From assembly GCA_027924585.1 (NCBI GenBank), contig BSBM01000461.1, positions 9,735,001-9,799,000 of the forward strand: a DNA stretch of 64,000 nucleotides. Direction: 5' to 3'. The notes beneath the pieces were generated by a model. That model had not been told where the DNA came from and made no database searches. It saw only the letters and a list, made by a program, of their open reading frames with translations. Below, piece after piece: positions 46,805 to 59,069 of the stretch (position 1 is the stretch's first letter; each line of letters begins with the position of its first letter). Made by a program: the position numbers and the translations under genes. This DNA is from Larix kaempferi (lineage: Eukaryota; Streptophyta; Pinopsida; Pinales; Pinaceae).

Positions 46805-48933
46805 TGTCATGTCCCCAAATTTTTCATTGGGTCACAATGGCCTAAGCCCCTTGGCCATACTCATGATAGTTTGTCAAATTGATGCATATTCAAATAATTT
46901 CCAAGAATGATGTCCAAGTTAGTAATAATGTAAAATTAGATCCAAATGGACAAGGTGGGTCACATTAAGATAAATTCCCAATTCAAAGTTTGTAATATAC
47001 CCATCCAAATGAACTATCATGGAGGAAAATTACTAGTTCCCTAGGTTGGGGGTGGAAGCATTAAAAGTTGGAATAAGGGAGTTACAAGACCCAAAATGAC
47101 CTTATACTTACAAATTCACATTAAATGGGTCAAACAAATAATAATAAAAGTAAAATAAGGTGGCATTGGATCATGAGGGCACATAAGAGGTTGTGGGACC
47201 CACATGTGGCAAGCTTCCCCACTACACTTGGCATTATTCTCTCACCAATTCAAGTTCTAGATGAAGGGTAAAATACTTGGGGGATTTGAAGAGGTATTAC
47301 TCATGGCATGAATCATGTAAGGTCGAATTGGAGTGGAAGAGAAAAAACCATGGAAGAGGAAGAGGCATCTTAGAAGAATGGTGACACTTCGATCTAGATT
47401 CCCTAACTCCTATGACAACAACGATGAATATTCTATGAAAATTATGACAAATTCCAGACCTGATCACTGCCATATGACATATATGACATGTCAGGCCTAA
47501 ACATAGCCTCCAAGACGGCACACAAGGGATTTATGGCGGCCAAGACGATTTCCCGTTCGAATTGAGGGATGATGGAGACTAGGAATTGTTGGACAAGTGG
47601 CACACATTGGAATCTCTTCCGAACTTCAGTTTGCATGAGGCTTTTGGAAGCAATTCAATCCATGGAGGACTTGATAATTTTATAAAATACAATAGCAAAT
47701 AAGGAAATGGGATTTCGATCATTTCTCATTTTGCAAATTGGAGAGCATAGATTGTCCATGCTAGTGGACTGTTTACTCTACTTTCCTTAGTACCAATTTC
47801 GAGGTTGCAAGATTCCCATCCTAATTGGAAATTGAAGAGGCCATTCATACCTTTCATTTGGAGTTACAATGGATTCATTTGTTTCATGTTGAAGCTACAG
47901 GTCTTCTGATGGTCTCCTCTTCTTCAACTTGCTCCCACATCTCTTCCAATTTTCTCTCTATATTCTTGCTCTTGGAGGAAGGGCACACATGGAGAGATAT
48001 TAATCTCTTTGGGAGAGTCCAAGGGGCCCCATTTATTTGTAAGATGATTTAAACACTCTGTATTTTATGCTCAGATATACCTCATATCTAAAATCCAAGT
48101 GAAACCATGTAATAATGCCAAACTATGTATGAATGGTGCCATATTTCCATATATCTTGTGGAGAGAGTTTGAAGTTTTTTGGTATCTACTTGTATCAGTA
48201 AATATATGTGTATTTATTTATATTTAGAGAGAAATTAATATACTGAATAATTTTCATGCACCTTATGAAATTCCTTGTAACATTTCTCTCAAATTTCATA
48301 GCAAGTTATAGCGGTTTTCTCTCATTTCCCCCTATGTTAAGACATGTTTACAAATCTCTAATTTATGGGAGTTTCAACCACCTTTAGGAACTGATTAATG
48401 ATGCATTTGGGTGACCATTGAAGTAATATAACTAATCCATGTCTCTATTCTGAAATTTTGGAGGTTCGTACTGCATTTGGGAAGCCTTTAGTGACCTCTA
48501 CCGTTGGGGATTTGAACCTCAAATTTACTAGCAAATTTCCCTATTTTCTACTAAACTTAAATGAATGTTGTAGAAGTATTTTTATAGTGTATAAAAAAAT
48601 ATTAGGATAATTTTTATGTCCTAATACCTTTCAAAATTCTCATACCCAATTTGAAATCCTTAGGATACTTTTGGAGCCATCTACCTTGGGAGTTTCAACA
48701 TCGATTTTCCTAGTAATTTTTCCTTTCATTCTCTAATTGTAAATGCAAGTTGATGAAGTATTTAGAAAGTTTCCAAGCGTATAATATCTGAATTAGTGTG
48801 TCATAATACACCTCAATCCACCTTGTACATAATTCGAAACCATTTTGGATCATTTGGGATAGTTTGGAGTTTCACTAGTCCAAGATTCGAAAATTGGCCA
48901 AATTGGGTAAAATTCCAAATTGGGGATATTACA
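46805..48933 (+). repeat. 5' LTR of LTR1 element, copy B
   Basis: 2,129 bp. The TATA region at about 47,496-47,508 is mutated (CCTAAACATAGCC). Confidence 0.88.
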
Positions 48934-48934
48934 G

Positions 48935-48946
48935 TGGTATAAGAGC
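48935..48946 (+). other. Primer-binding site, copy B, mutated
   Basis: TGGTATAAGAGC, with one change from the tRNA-Met complement. Confidence 0.85.
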
Positions 48947-48999
48947 ATGGTCCTTGCACCTATTTATTAATATCATACATTGAAGAATAATTTGAATCC

Positions 49000-49578
49000 A
49001 TGTCTTATTCAGATTTAGATTATGAGCAATATGAGGAGGATTATTCTTTCTATGCCTCAAAGGAAAATGATTTCTATGAGCAGTATGATGATGACTACGA
49101 TGAGAAATATGAGGAAGATAATGTCCAGGAGGTACCTTCTACAAGTATATCCCATCATATCACATTTGGAAGAATAACTGATAGTTATTCATATAGCCAT
49201 GTGTATGGAGAAGATATATGTTCCACAATCAAAGATCAGTTTTTCGGGGAGCATGAAAGGATTAAAAATCAGCCTATTTGTGAGAAGAGTAGTGAAATAT
49301 CCGTAGCTTCATGGAACGCATGTGTTTCCTATTTGAAGATAATTTTTGGGCCTTCTTCAAAAAGTGGCTCCAAAGATCTTGATCCTAAGGAAACCAAGGG
49401 GCAATATGCATCAACTTGCCTTAAGGAGAGAAATGAGGAGACCCATGAGCCACCTAGTTCTGAAATAGGCGAGGTAGAAGAAGGATTACATGAAGAGGAT
49501 CGAAATTCACTCCCAAGTGACTCTAAAAAATATGAAGAAAATCACATGAGCATGAATAAGGCTCTATTGAAATATTGA
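49000..49578 (+). CDS. Acidic tyrosine-rich ORF of LTR1 element, copy B (open)
   Basis: 192 codons uninterrupted, from an ATG about 55 bp after the primer-binding site. The first 45 residues are mostly Asp, Glu, Tyr and Ser (MSYSDLDYEQYEEDYSFYAS), followed by a Ser/Lys/Glu-rich half. A one-base difference near 49,540 gives copy B a different C-terminus from copy A. No domain is recognised. The position suggests a gag-like role, which is inference. The element is old and its primer-binding site is damaged, so expression is doubtful. Confidence 0.45.
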   Translation: MSYSDLDYEQYEEDYSFYASKENDFYEQYDDDYDEKYEEDNVQEVPSTSISHHITFGRITDSYSYSHVYGEDICSTIKDQFFGEHERIKNQPICEKSSEISVASWNACVSYLKIIFGPSSKSGSKDLDPKETKGQYASTCLKERNEETHEPPSSEIGEVEEGLHEEDRNSLPSDSKKYEENHMSMNKALLKY

Positions 49579-49603
49579 ATATCATTTCGAGACACATTCT
49601 ACA

Positions 49604-50302
49604 TTGGACATGAATCAAACAGCATCTACTGATGTATGCTTGAACTATGAAGGAGTACCTATTGATGGGTGCTCACACCTCTATGTTGGTGACAGAGAGA
49701 TCAGTTTTGAAAGTGTTGCTACAAGACAAACTTCCATTAAGAATGAAAATGAATACCTTGTAGTAGTTGAAGAAGAACTCAGATCAACTTCCCCATCACC
49801 ACTTGAGCTTCATGAAGTTGGTCCAAACAAGAATGAAGAAGATGGGGAAGTTCATTTGCAAGAGACTCATTTTCTTGAAGGGTCCTTGAATATGGATGAA
49901 AAGAAGATTCAAGAGGCCTTGAAAAATTTCCATGACACACATACATTGGTTTCTAAATTTTCTTGGCATGTGGAGGAGAAATATTCCCTTGAAGACATGG
50001 AGAAAATCTAGAAGGCAATGCTGGACACCAAAGGTAATTTTTTATATGTGCTTTCTAATAGAGATTATTTAATTGATCTTGTTGGTTTGTATCATGGAAT
50101 AACCTTGAACGATGCTGAAGAGAATGACAAGCTCTCAAATGAGTTGGATTCCACCCAAAATACACTCCAAAAATCTATGGTGCATATTGAGCAACTTCAA
50201 GAGAAGTTGCAAATGTCCTTTACACCCTCCTACATATCAGACAATCATTCAATGGATGAAATAATTTATTTTAGAAAGGAGGAACGTTATGTAATGGTGT
50301 AA
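49604..50302 (+). pseudogene. Coiled-coil ORF of LTR1 element, copy B
   Basis: Same frame as 2802-3500, with the same in-frame TAG at 50,009-50,011 and the same heptad-like stretch after it. Its start overlaps neither neighbour. It lies 26 bp after the first ORF. Family unknown. Confidence 0.45.
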
Positions 50303-50424
50303 CATGAGGTACATGTTGATATGTAGGTTCTTGAAGATGCTATGTACTCAAACAAGAAGGAAGACAAGCACTTGTCTTTGTTCAGAGGGGTTATGACCTA
50401 CCTCGTGGAGAGAGTTGCAAAGCC

Positions 50425-50907
50425 TTGAAGGAGGAACATGATCTCACAATAGTTGTACCAGAAAATTATGGAGAAGACAAATTAAATATTTCGATGGGTA
50501 AGAGTTGCAAAGAGTTAAGGTTGGTTCATAATTCTTCACCCCCTACTTCATTTTCAGCCACATCAATTGGAGATGAAAATTGGGTAAAAGGTGTTTTTCT
50601 AAGGGTGCCACATGAGGAGTATGAAACTCCTATCTCTCCTTTTGATGATGACATGACTATAGAACCTTATTGTTTACATTTGCAGCGGAATCCTTTTTTA
50701 CCTTATGACGATACATATCTTCATGGATGCACTTATGATGTTCACTTGAGTCACTTGAAGACTCATGATTTTCCTTGCTCCTTTCTTAGTTCAATTGATG
50801 TTGGAGGAACGTCATCAACTACTTGGGTGAAGAGATATATAATTGAAGAAATTTTTTATTGGAAGAAACATCCTTTTTTATTTCTTGATGATACACATAT
50901 CCATTGA
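50425..50907 (+). pseudogene. Unknown 160-aa ORF of LTR1 element, copy B
   Basis: Same length as in copy A (3623-4105), with about a dozen amino-acid differences and no stop. Contains LPYDDTYLHGCTYDVHLSHL. No domain is recognised. Confidence 0.4.
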
Positions 50908-51126
50908 TGCATAAAGGGTACTTATGTGAGCCCCTTGAAGTCTCATTGCTTTCTTTGCTCCCTAATTGGTTCAGATTTGAGTGGAGGTTCTTCATTCACT
51001 TCTCGGATGAAAGAGCACATGGACGATTATTTTGATGTATCTTTCATCCTTTTGTAGCAGGATTATGGGGCATGGGATCCTCACCTATGTCATTGGATAA
51101 TATTTGAATGGTCACTTGATGCTTGT

Positions 51127-51351
51127 ATGCACTTGGAAAATGGTGGTCTACTTACTTGGAGGTACAAGCACTTTCATGGTTCTTTGATGAGGCACCTCCT
51201 TGATGTACATTTTTATTATGTCGTTATGTACTTTGATGATATATCCTTTGTACTTATGATGTTTGGAAGAATGCATACAAGGAAATGTGATCCAGGAATT
51301 CTCTTTCCTGATGGTATGGTCTGGAGGGGACTCCTAATTGTTGGAGTTTAA
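51127..51351 (+). pseudogene. Short downstream ORF of LTR1 element, copy B
   Basis: Counterpart of 4325-4549, 74 codons. Probably a fragment of a longer decayed frame. Confidence 0.25.
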
Positions 51352-52865
51352 TACAAGCAATGGGACCTTGGGATAATTTTTAGTGTCATTGGTTTCAATT
51401 TTTTTCTGGAAACAAGTAGTATGGGATATTGAGTCCCTACTTAATAAGGTGAATTTAATCAGAGTAGTGCAGCAACAAGCATGGTGTTTCCTCTCTAAAA
51501 ATTTCATGGAATCTTGAAGACTCAAAGTTGGACAACTCAGTGGCAACTTCAAAGAAGTATACAGTGTGCTATCAAAAAGGGTTTCCAAAATATGAAAGAG
51601 GCAAAGAGTAATTTTGAAAACTTTCTTTTGATGGATTTAATTAATATTTTGGTGTTTATAGGTGATGTTATAGGGGATATAAAATTGAAAAAGAAAACCC
51701 ACATCTCCTTGCTTTTGGAAACACACAATAGTAGTGCATGAGTGCCACTACTCAAAGTTTTAGAAGAGAAGTTTTGGAAAGCAAAGTTTTGGGAATAAAG
51801 TAGGTTCTTCAACATCCATGTGTTGAAATTGCTTGAGGACATGCAATATTTGGAGGGGAGGATTTGTCATGTCCCAAAATTTCTCATTGGGCCACAATGG
51901 CCTAAGCCCTATTGTAGGTACAACAGATCCAATGCTTCATTCTGATCATGGGAGCCCCATTTTGTAAATATAAAGGTATTTAGGTAAGTTTTAAATTTTG
52001 GTTTGCTATGGCATCATACCCTTTGCTTGGTCTGTTTAGTTATCATTATTTTCTCCTTTGAAAATATCTAAGTTTCTGGTTGTTTTCTTGATTTGCAGAA
52101 AACGTTAGATTCTTTGCCAAAAATCATTTTCTTACAGCAAACCCCGAAATCCCGCAACCCCACAATTATGGATTGCGGGAATCGTTTGTTTTTCATTTGG
52201 AAATTCGTCAACCCAAAACCCGCAACCCGACATTGTAGGTTGTGGCAAGACCGTCTAAGTATTTTAGAAATTCTGATTCCGCAACCCGAAACCTGAAATT
52301 CTGGATTTCGGATTGTGGAAACTCGTTACGCCAATAAATCGTGTTGTGTGTTTCCAAAACCCGGAAATTGTGGGTTGTGTAAAAAATTATTTAATTTTTA
52401 ATATCTGTTTTCGTTTCCAAAACCCGAATTTTGGGTTGTGGATTTCGGAAACACGTTTGTTCATTTTGCGAAATTTGTAAAACCCGCAACCCAGAATTTC
52501 AGATTGCGGATTTCAGGAATTTTGAATAAATTTTGATTTTCAAACCTATGAACCCAATCCCACATCCCACAGGGGTTAATCTCAGTCGTTCATTTCTTTT
52601 AAATCTACTGTCCAGCTTTGATCTGGCCAAAAAACCATAAATGCACGATTTTTGCTATTTTCCATTATCATTTTTACTGTCAAAAATTTACGCTCCTATG
52701 TGGATTTTACTGTCAATTTCCTACCAAGTTCACCTTCACGAATTTTTAGTCATTTACAAGTTGGTTTGCTGTCATTTTTGCATTTGCTATTTATTTTTTT
52801 TCTGTCTATGGTTTAGTTTTGATTTTGTTTTATTTATTTATCAGAATTTCCCAAGCTTTGCCAAA

Positions 52866-53928
52866 ATGTCTCGGAATACTCGGTCTAAAACACTTCACAG
52901 GGATTTATTGACCAAAGATCCCAATTTTGGCATCTTCACAGACACCAATGAAAGGGTCATTGAAACCTATCAAATGGACTGGGCCAAAATATATGCTATC
53001 TTTGACAATGATGACCTTTCGGACATCAAAGAAGACTGACTTGCGTATGAGAAAATTAGGGCTTCAAAAATCCATTCCATTGTTGGTCGCCCCGCAGTCC
53101 TACCTTATACAGACCCTGTTAAATGGATTGTGGAAAATGCTAACCCTAAGGACCAGTCGTTTAACAATAATGCCGAGTCACAATTGGCATCCTTCCGCCC
53201 TGAAGTTTTTATCAGATCTTTTCCTCTCAAGCCGGCTGTACAAATCCTTACCCCTGATTTCATTCAATCCTCCAAGACTAGATACAAATTTCAAGAAATG
53301 ATGAAATCATGGATGGTTAAATCTAGCAATTTTGTGGCAAACGATGATAACCTTTATTCTATTGCTTAGTTCAAGGAACCTTACTCCCTATTGGAAGCCA
53401 TGCTCTGCAGTCTCTTTGGCCTCCCCAATTGCTCAAATTTTAAAGCTAAATGGGCTCCTATAGCTCACCATGTCTTGACAACAGGAGAATCTTTCCCTTG
53501 GGCATCTATCTTGTCTTCAAAACTTAAAACAACAATTCAAGATTATCAGAAGGTGCTTGCCTTAAGAAAGCCACATTTTTACCTATCATCCTTCATTCTT
53601 GATGTCTTTTGCTCTAAATTTCAATATCCTAACTTGGGGTAGAATTGGACCACTGAAGATCCATCGGTTCATATATATCATTCGGCACTGTGGGAAAGCA
53701 ATTATGTGCCCCTACTCTATGACATTTGTGACTATTTCATGGGCACTATTTATTTCAAAATATTCAAACAGGAAGCTCCCGCCTTTTCAGCTGATGCCAG
53801 AACTTTCATCAACACGATTGGTGATTGGTATGTTTATGATTCCTTTTCATACATAGAGTATGGGGAAGTGACATTGTTTACCTTCTGCCAAGAATAGTGC
53901 CTTACAGGTTTTTCATTCAAGAGGTTTC
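52866..53928 (+). pseudogene. Element D ORF, N-terminal part, copy B
   Basis: Same protein as 6071-7132. Here the reading frame is intact past the copy A frameshift but is stopped by TGA at 53,037-53,039, where copy A has CGA. It shares two TAG codons with copy A and keeps CAG at 53,769 where A has TAG. Family not recognised. Confidence 0.5.
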
Positions 53929-56887
53929 TGTTAGGATATTCCTATACTCCATCCTAGTCCCACTAGTGTTTTGATCATTTACATTTTCAGTCATGCATGC
54001 ACTTTTAGGGTTTGCATGCATTCTAGGGTTTGCATGCATCCCAGTCATTAGTCCAACACCTACCCCTCAGTTAGCCAGCCCCCAAGAGCTTCTCACTAAT
54101 TATTTTTTACCCTCTAGTTGCTTAATGCCCCCTTCTTCCTTGATTTTAGTGAGCAACTCGCCCTTCTTCACCTACCAGTCTAGTTGTCTTCAGTTTACCC
54201 TCAGTTACACTTAGTTACACTCAGTTACACTCAGTTACACTCAGTTATACTCAGTCACACTTAGTTACACTCAGTTACACCTACCAGAGTTAGTTTGACT
54301 GATGGTTGGCAGTTACTTGAGCATTGATGACTCCACTGATGATGATGGAGACTTCCAGTTGTGTTCCAATGATCATGAGGACACCTAGTTGTGCTCCGAT
54401 GACACTCTATTGATCTTATGATCACTCTGAGAGGCTAATTCGAATTGCCACCTTAGGAATTCGAATCCTCTCTACCATTGTACTATTTATTTGTCCATAT
54501 TGTGATTAATTAACTAGTGTGTGTGAAGTATTATTGCTTCTATCTGAGTTCTACTGTACCATATTATTTTGTTGCTCATTATACTGTATTGTTCACTCTT
54601 CTTCTATTTTCCTGCTTAATCATAATTACTCTTCTGAGGTATACATCATCTCTTAGATCTGCTGTGATGATTTTCACATGGTATCAGAGCATGTTGAGAG
54701 TATTGTTTATCTCCATTCTTGAGAGTTTTTTGTAGGTTATTACCAAGATTTCGAGTGCAGCAGTTTCTGCATTTTTGCAGCAGTAGCAGTTGCAGTTATT
54801 CTATATTGTTTTTGCAGGTCTTATACAACTTCAATGAATTCAAAAGAAATCACTCCTCTTTCTCCTTTCTCTCCTCTCAGCTATGATGATTGGAAACCAA
54901 AAATGATAGCATACTTGAAGAGCCATGATATCTTTGACTGTTGTTTTGAAAGAGAGTTCGAATCTTCTGAAGAGAAGATTGATTGGTTAAATAAAGTTGA
55001 TGAAGCCTTTGGATCAATGTTGGATGCTATGTCTGATTGGATGTTATATGACCTCCCTGATTTTTCATCACAAAAAGAGTTATGGGCTCACCTGGATGAA
55101 ATATTTGGTAGAGAGAATGAAGGACTTGGTCCCAACCCATTCAAAAGCAAATAAAGTGATGCATTCGCTCCTCTTGATGGTCTCTCAAATCATGAACCAG
55201 TATCATCTCACATTGAAGTTATTCACAAAGAACTTGTAGATTCTACACTCATGCTCAAACTTTCTTCTCTTTCTGTGCCAGCTCACACTCTAGATATTGC
55301 AGAAGGTCCTAAATCCTCTCTTGCACCAGAGTCTATTGGTTTGCATCATGATCACATGATTATTTCGGAGGTCAAAACAGCTATTGAAGGTAATGCATTC
55401 GCTCCTCTCCAGCTATCTCCTCTTTTATACTACTATATGATCATAAATTCATGCTTTCATAAGGTTATTGAAGATTATTGCCATTTCCATTCGCTTGGGA
55501 TGAATTCTCATGCAATTACTGGTTTTGATCTCACCTCTCATGGTTCAAAGGAGATCTCAAGAAACCATGATTCAAGTCTTGTATCTAAATTGGGTTCTAA
55601 GCGATTACTGCTTGGGATAATTTTTCATGCATATGATAGTTTTGATCTCACCCCTCCTGGTTCAAAGGAGATATCAAGAAACTATTTTTTAAGTCTTAAA
55701 TCTGATTTTGATTTCAAGCAAACATGTAATAGTTCTTTTTGGCATAATCTCACCCATGGTGGTTCGAAGGAGAAGACAAAAGACCATATGCATTTTCACA
55801 GATTTGATCCTACCTCAGCTGATTCGAATCACAGGTTCAAGGATCATTCTCATATTGTTGGATTTGTTCTCATCACATTCGATCTGAAGAGCAAGTACAA
55901 GCACATGTTTTTTGAGCATGATCCACTTCTTCCCAAGAAAAAGATACCTCTAGACATATGACCAAGCATCACACCTATTTGAGTTTGGAACATTTAAATT
56001 TTTGTGTGTGCCTTACAGTCTGTTTTTTAGGAGGGGGTCTGTTTCCCATGAAATTTTCACACTTCCTTGGTTTATTGACTGTTATTATTCATTGTATTAG
56101 GTGACCTTTGGTCTTAGTTACTAAGGCCCAAGATGGATTAAGGGGGGGTGTTAGGATATTCCTATACTCCATCCTATTCCCACCAGTATTTTGATCATTT
56201 ACATTTTCAGTCATGCATGCACTTTTAGGGTTTCCATGCATCCCAGTCATCAGTCCAACACCTAGCCCTCAGTTAGCTAGTCCCCGGGAGCTTCTCACTA
56301 TTCAGTTTTAGCCCTCCAGTTGCTTAATGCACCCTTCTTCCTTGATTTTAGGGAGCAACTCGCCCTTCTTCACCTACCAATCCAGTTGTCTTCTATTTAC
56401 ACTTAGTTACACTTAGTTACACTTAGTTACACTCACTTACAGTCAGTTACACTCAGTTACACTTAGTTACACTGAGTTACACTCAATTACACCTACCAGA
56501 GTTAGTTTGACTGATGGTTGACAGTTACTTGAGCATTGATGACTCCGCTGATGATTATGGAGATTTCCAATTGTGCTCCGATGATCATGAGGACACCTAG
56601 TTGTGCTCCGATGACACTCTATTGATCTTATGATCACTCTGAGAGGCTAATTCGAATTTCCTTAGGCATTCGAATCCTCTCTACCATTGTACTATTTATT
56701 TGTCCATATTGTGATTAATTAACTAGTGTGTGTGAAGTATTATTGCTTCTATCTGAGTTCTACTATACCATATTATTCTGTTTCCCATTATACTGTATTG
56801 TTCACTCTTCTTCTATTTTCCTACTTAATCATAATTACTCTTGTGAGGTATACATCATCTCTTAGATCTGATGTGAGGATTTTCACA
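53929..56887 (+). mobile_element. Element E, copy B
   Basis: 5' LTR 53,929-54,678 (intact TG start, with the 18-bp insertion at about 54,008-54,025), primer-binding site 54,679-54,690, gag ORF, purine tract 56,140-56,148, 3' LTR 56,149-56,887, and GTTTC duplications at 53,924-53,928 and 56,888-56,892. Same insertion event as in copy A. Confidence 0.9.
54834..55961 (+). pseudogene. gag: Truncated Copia-type gag of element E, copy B
   Basis: Same ~375-codon frame as in copy A, here broken by TAA at 55,152-55,154, where copy A has CAA. The TAG of copy A is GAG here. The UBN2-type N-terminal half and the 23-residue tail repeats (near 55,497-55,565 and 55,616-55,684) are present. Each copy is broken at a site where the other is open, so the ORF was intact when the block was duplicated. 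Confidence 0.72.
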
Positions 56888-57675
56888 GTTTCCTATCTGA
56901 CTATCACTGATGGTGTCTACAAGAAACTCATTGATCCCAAAAAGAGGGGTTGGCCTAAATTCTCTTTAAATATTGGGCCATTAGTTATCCCTACCTCAAC
57001 CTGGGCTACAGTGCTTGGTGATCAGCTGGCTCCTTTGAAGTTGGGTAAATCCCCCAAAAGAAACCATGATCCTAAGAAGTTCTTGGATGCACATTTCAAG
57101 CAGTATCATATGAAAATGGACTATGTCCAGGAAGAACTCCTAGATGACTCCATCTATCAAGGAGTGAATACTTTTTCTGAAGTATTGGAAAGCGCCAAGA
57201 GCTTAGATGAACAACAACATATTATGGCATATCAAAAATAAATAAAAACTCAATTCTACAAGCAAAGAACAATGGAGTTGAATCTCATTGAGCAAGTTAG
57301 AAGGGATAAAGAACAAAATCTAATCCAGCAGGCTAATGCACCTCTGATGCTTACTTATATAGATGGAGATAAAGGTAAAGCTCCCATGGAGAATCTCCTT
57401 CAAGTGAAAACAACTGAGCGGGTTAAAGCTTTGTTGTAGACTTCTCAGCATTTACAGCAGGAGTTAGCACAACTCACTTCGGTGATTCATACTCAAATGA
57501 CTGAACCTCCTAAGCTCACTATGGATGTTCAAGTGACTGCTGTAGCTTTGCAGGTAGTTGATGATTTGACAATGGCTGAGGTTAACCCAGGCAAGAGACA
57601 GAAAGTTCAGGTTTCTACATCAAAGATCCCTATTGTTGATCTCATTGACAGTGATGTTGAAGATGAGCTGCATCC
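56888..57675 (+). pseudogene. Element D ORF, C-terminal part, copy B
   Basis: Longer open than in copy A: it reads from the GTTTC duplication to TAA at about 57,239 (shared with A), then continues. TAG at 57,437 stands where A has CAG. Ends with the acidic DLIDSDVEDE segment, cut by the C LTR. Confidence 0.5.
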
Positions 57676-59055
57676 TGTAATGTCCCCAATTTGACCCCAT
57701 GGCATTAAAATTGTAAATGATGTAATATTGTTATGAAATCGTGGTGAGGAGCTCAAGGCCAAGGTCCCACCATCAATTTATTGATACATATGGTTTACAT
57801 GCTAGCCATGGACAATGGAATTGCGAATATTATGTAAATATATATTTTAATAAAAATACCCACAACTAGCTATGCAATGCAACAAGAGATGGGGGCATGA
57901 TTTTACAAGTAATTGGGAGGGAAAAAATTCAAACCCTTGGATCCAATCAAGTCAAGTCAAATGTCAATGAGAGAACTCATGAACCCTCAACTACCCATGT
58001 TGACTTTTGTACCCAATCATTGATTTCTCCCAAGAGTTGGTTGAGGTAGTTAATGCCTTAAGGAGGTATGTCTGTCCAAAATCGAGTATGGACAAGCCAC
58101 CCTACATGGAAAATCGTGTTTGGCTTCTTGGTCAAGAAAAGAGCCATGAATGGCTCCCCAAGCCATTATCCATCAACCTATTGCTCTCCCTCATGAGTTT
58201 GGAGCTATCTGGGCGTTTTCTAGCCATGTTTTTATGTGTTTTCCCTGATCCCCAGCTGGAAAAAGGGTGTTTTTGTGTTGTATACCAATGGGGAAGAAGG
58301 GAAATCCAATTGGTGTTCCATAGAGACCGTTTGGGCTGCTGAATGCTTAGATACTTGGGGGAGAAATCATTTTCCTCCCTGTGAATGTTTTCCCCATCCC
58401 ACAATTCGTTTTTGGTTGGAAACAATTTGGGGAAAGCCCTTGGCCATCCTGTTTGTAAATCCCATTGCTAAACATGTGTATCCATGCCCAATGATTGTGC
58501 TTGCTATGTGTAGATAGAGTATGTTGGGTATGGGTTATGGGAATCCATTCTTTTGGCTTGAGCTTGACTACAATCATCCAAGGTTCATATGTAGCCTGAT
58601 AAACCCAGCTATGGACTAGCTTGGCTCAGATGAGATGATTAATTGGGTTGTGCATGAGCTTGAATGTCCCCTTTTCCTTGTAAGAATCATGCCCAGCTCA
58701 GGGGTGGCAGTTGTGTTGAGAGAATTGATGAACACAACTGGCCTATGGTTGGGCGGAATGTTGCAGCGACATAGCTAGTTGCTTGGGACAATTGCACAAT
58801 GGAGATAAGTTTTTTTGTATCTATGTGTTTTGCCTTTGCAGTGTTTAAATTAATGACTATTATTGATATATTGAAAGCGTATGAAAATATGTCTGGATGA
58901 GTTTATTTTCGTTGTGCATATTTGCTTCATTTGCATCTGCACACATTTGTTTTCAACTGTATGAAGCTAATGAAGGGGATGAGTTTTATGAAAAGCCACA
59001 TAGATTGGTAGAATGTTCCCTTCCTCGAATTGGGTCTGCAGGTGGGTACATTACA
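57676..59055 (+). repeat. 5' LTR of element C, copy B
   Basis: 1,380 bp, TGTAATGTCCCC to GTACATTACA. The primer-binding site TGGTATCAGAGC follows at 59,058-59,069. Confidence 0.87.
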
Positions 59056-59069
59056 TTTGGTATCAGAGC

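Larger units (their letters stand above)
46805..51909 (+). mobile_element. LTR1 element, copy B
   Basis: LTR 46,805-48,933, with 18 extra bases just before its end compared with copy A. Primer-binding site 48,935-48,946, internal frames, purine tract, and a 45-bp 3' LTR fragment at 51,865-51,909. Inserted in element G. Confidence 0.8.
51910..57675 (+). mobile_element. Element D, copy B (interrupted by E)
   Basis: Starts directly after the 45-bp LTR1 fragment. The palindrome at its start is broken by one change (TATTGTAGGTACAACA). It has the same repetitive leader (about 52,120-52,570) and the same ORF, split by E at GTTTC and cut by the C LTR at 57,676. Confidence 0.5.
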
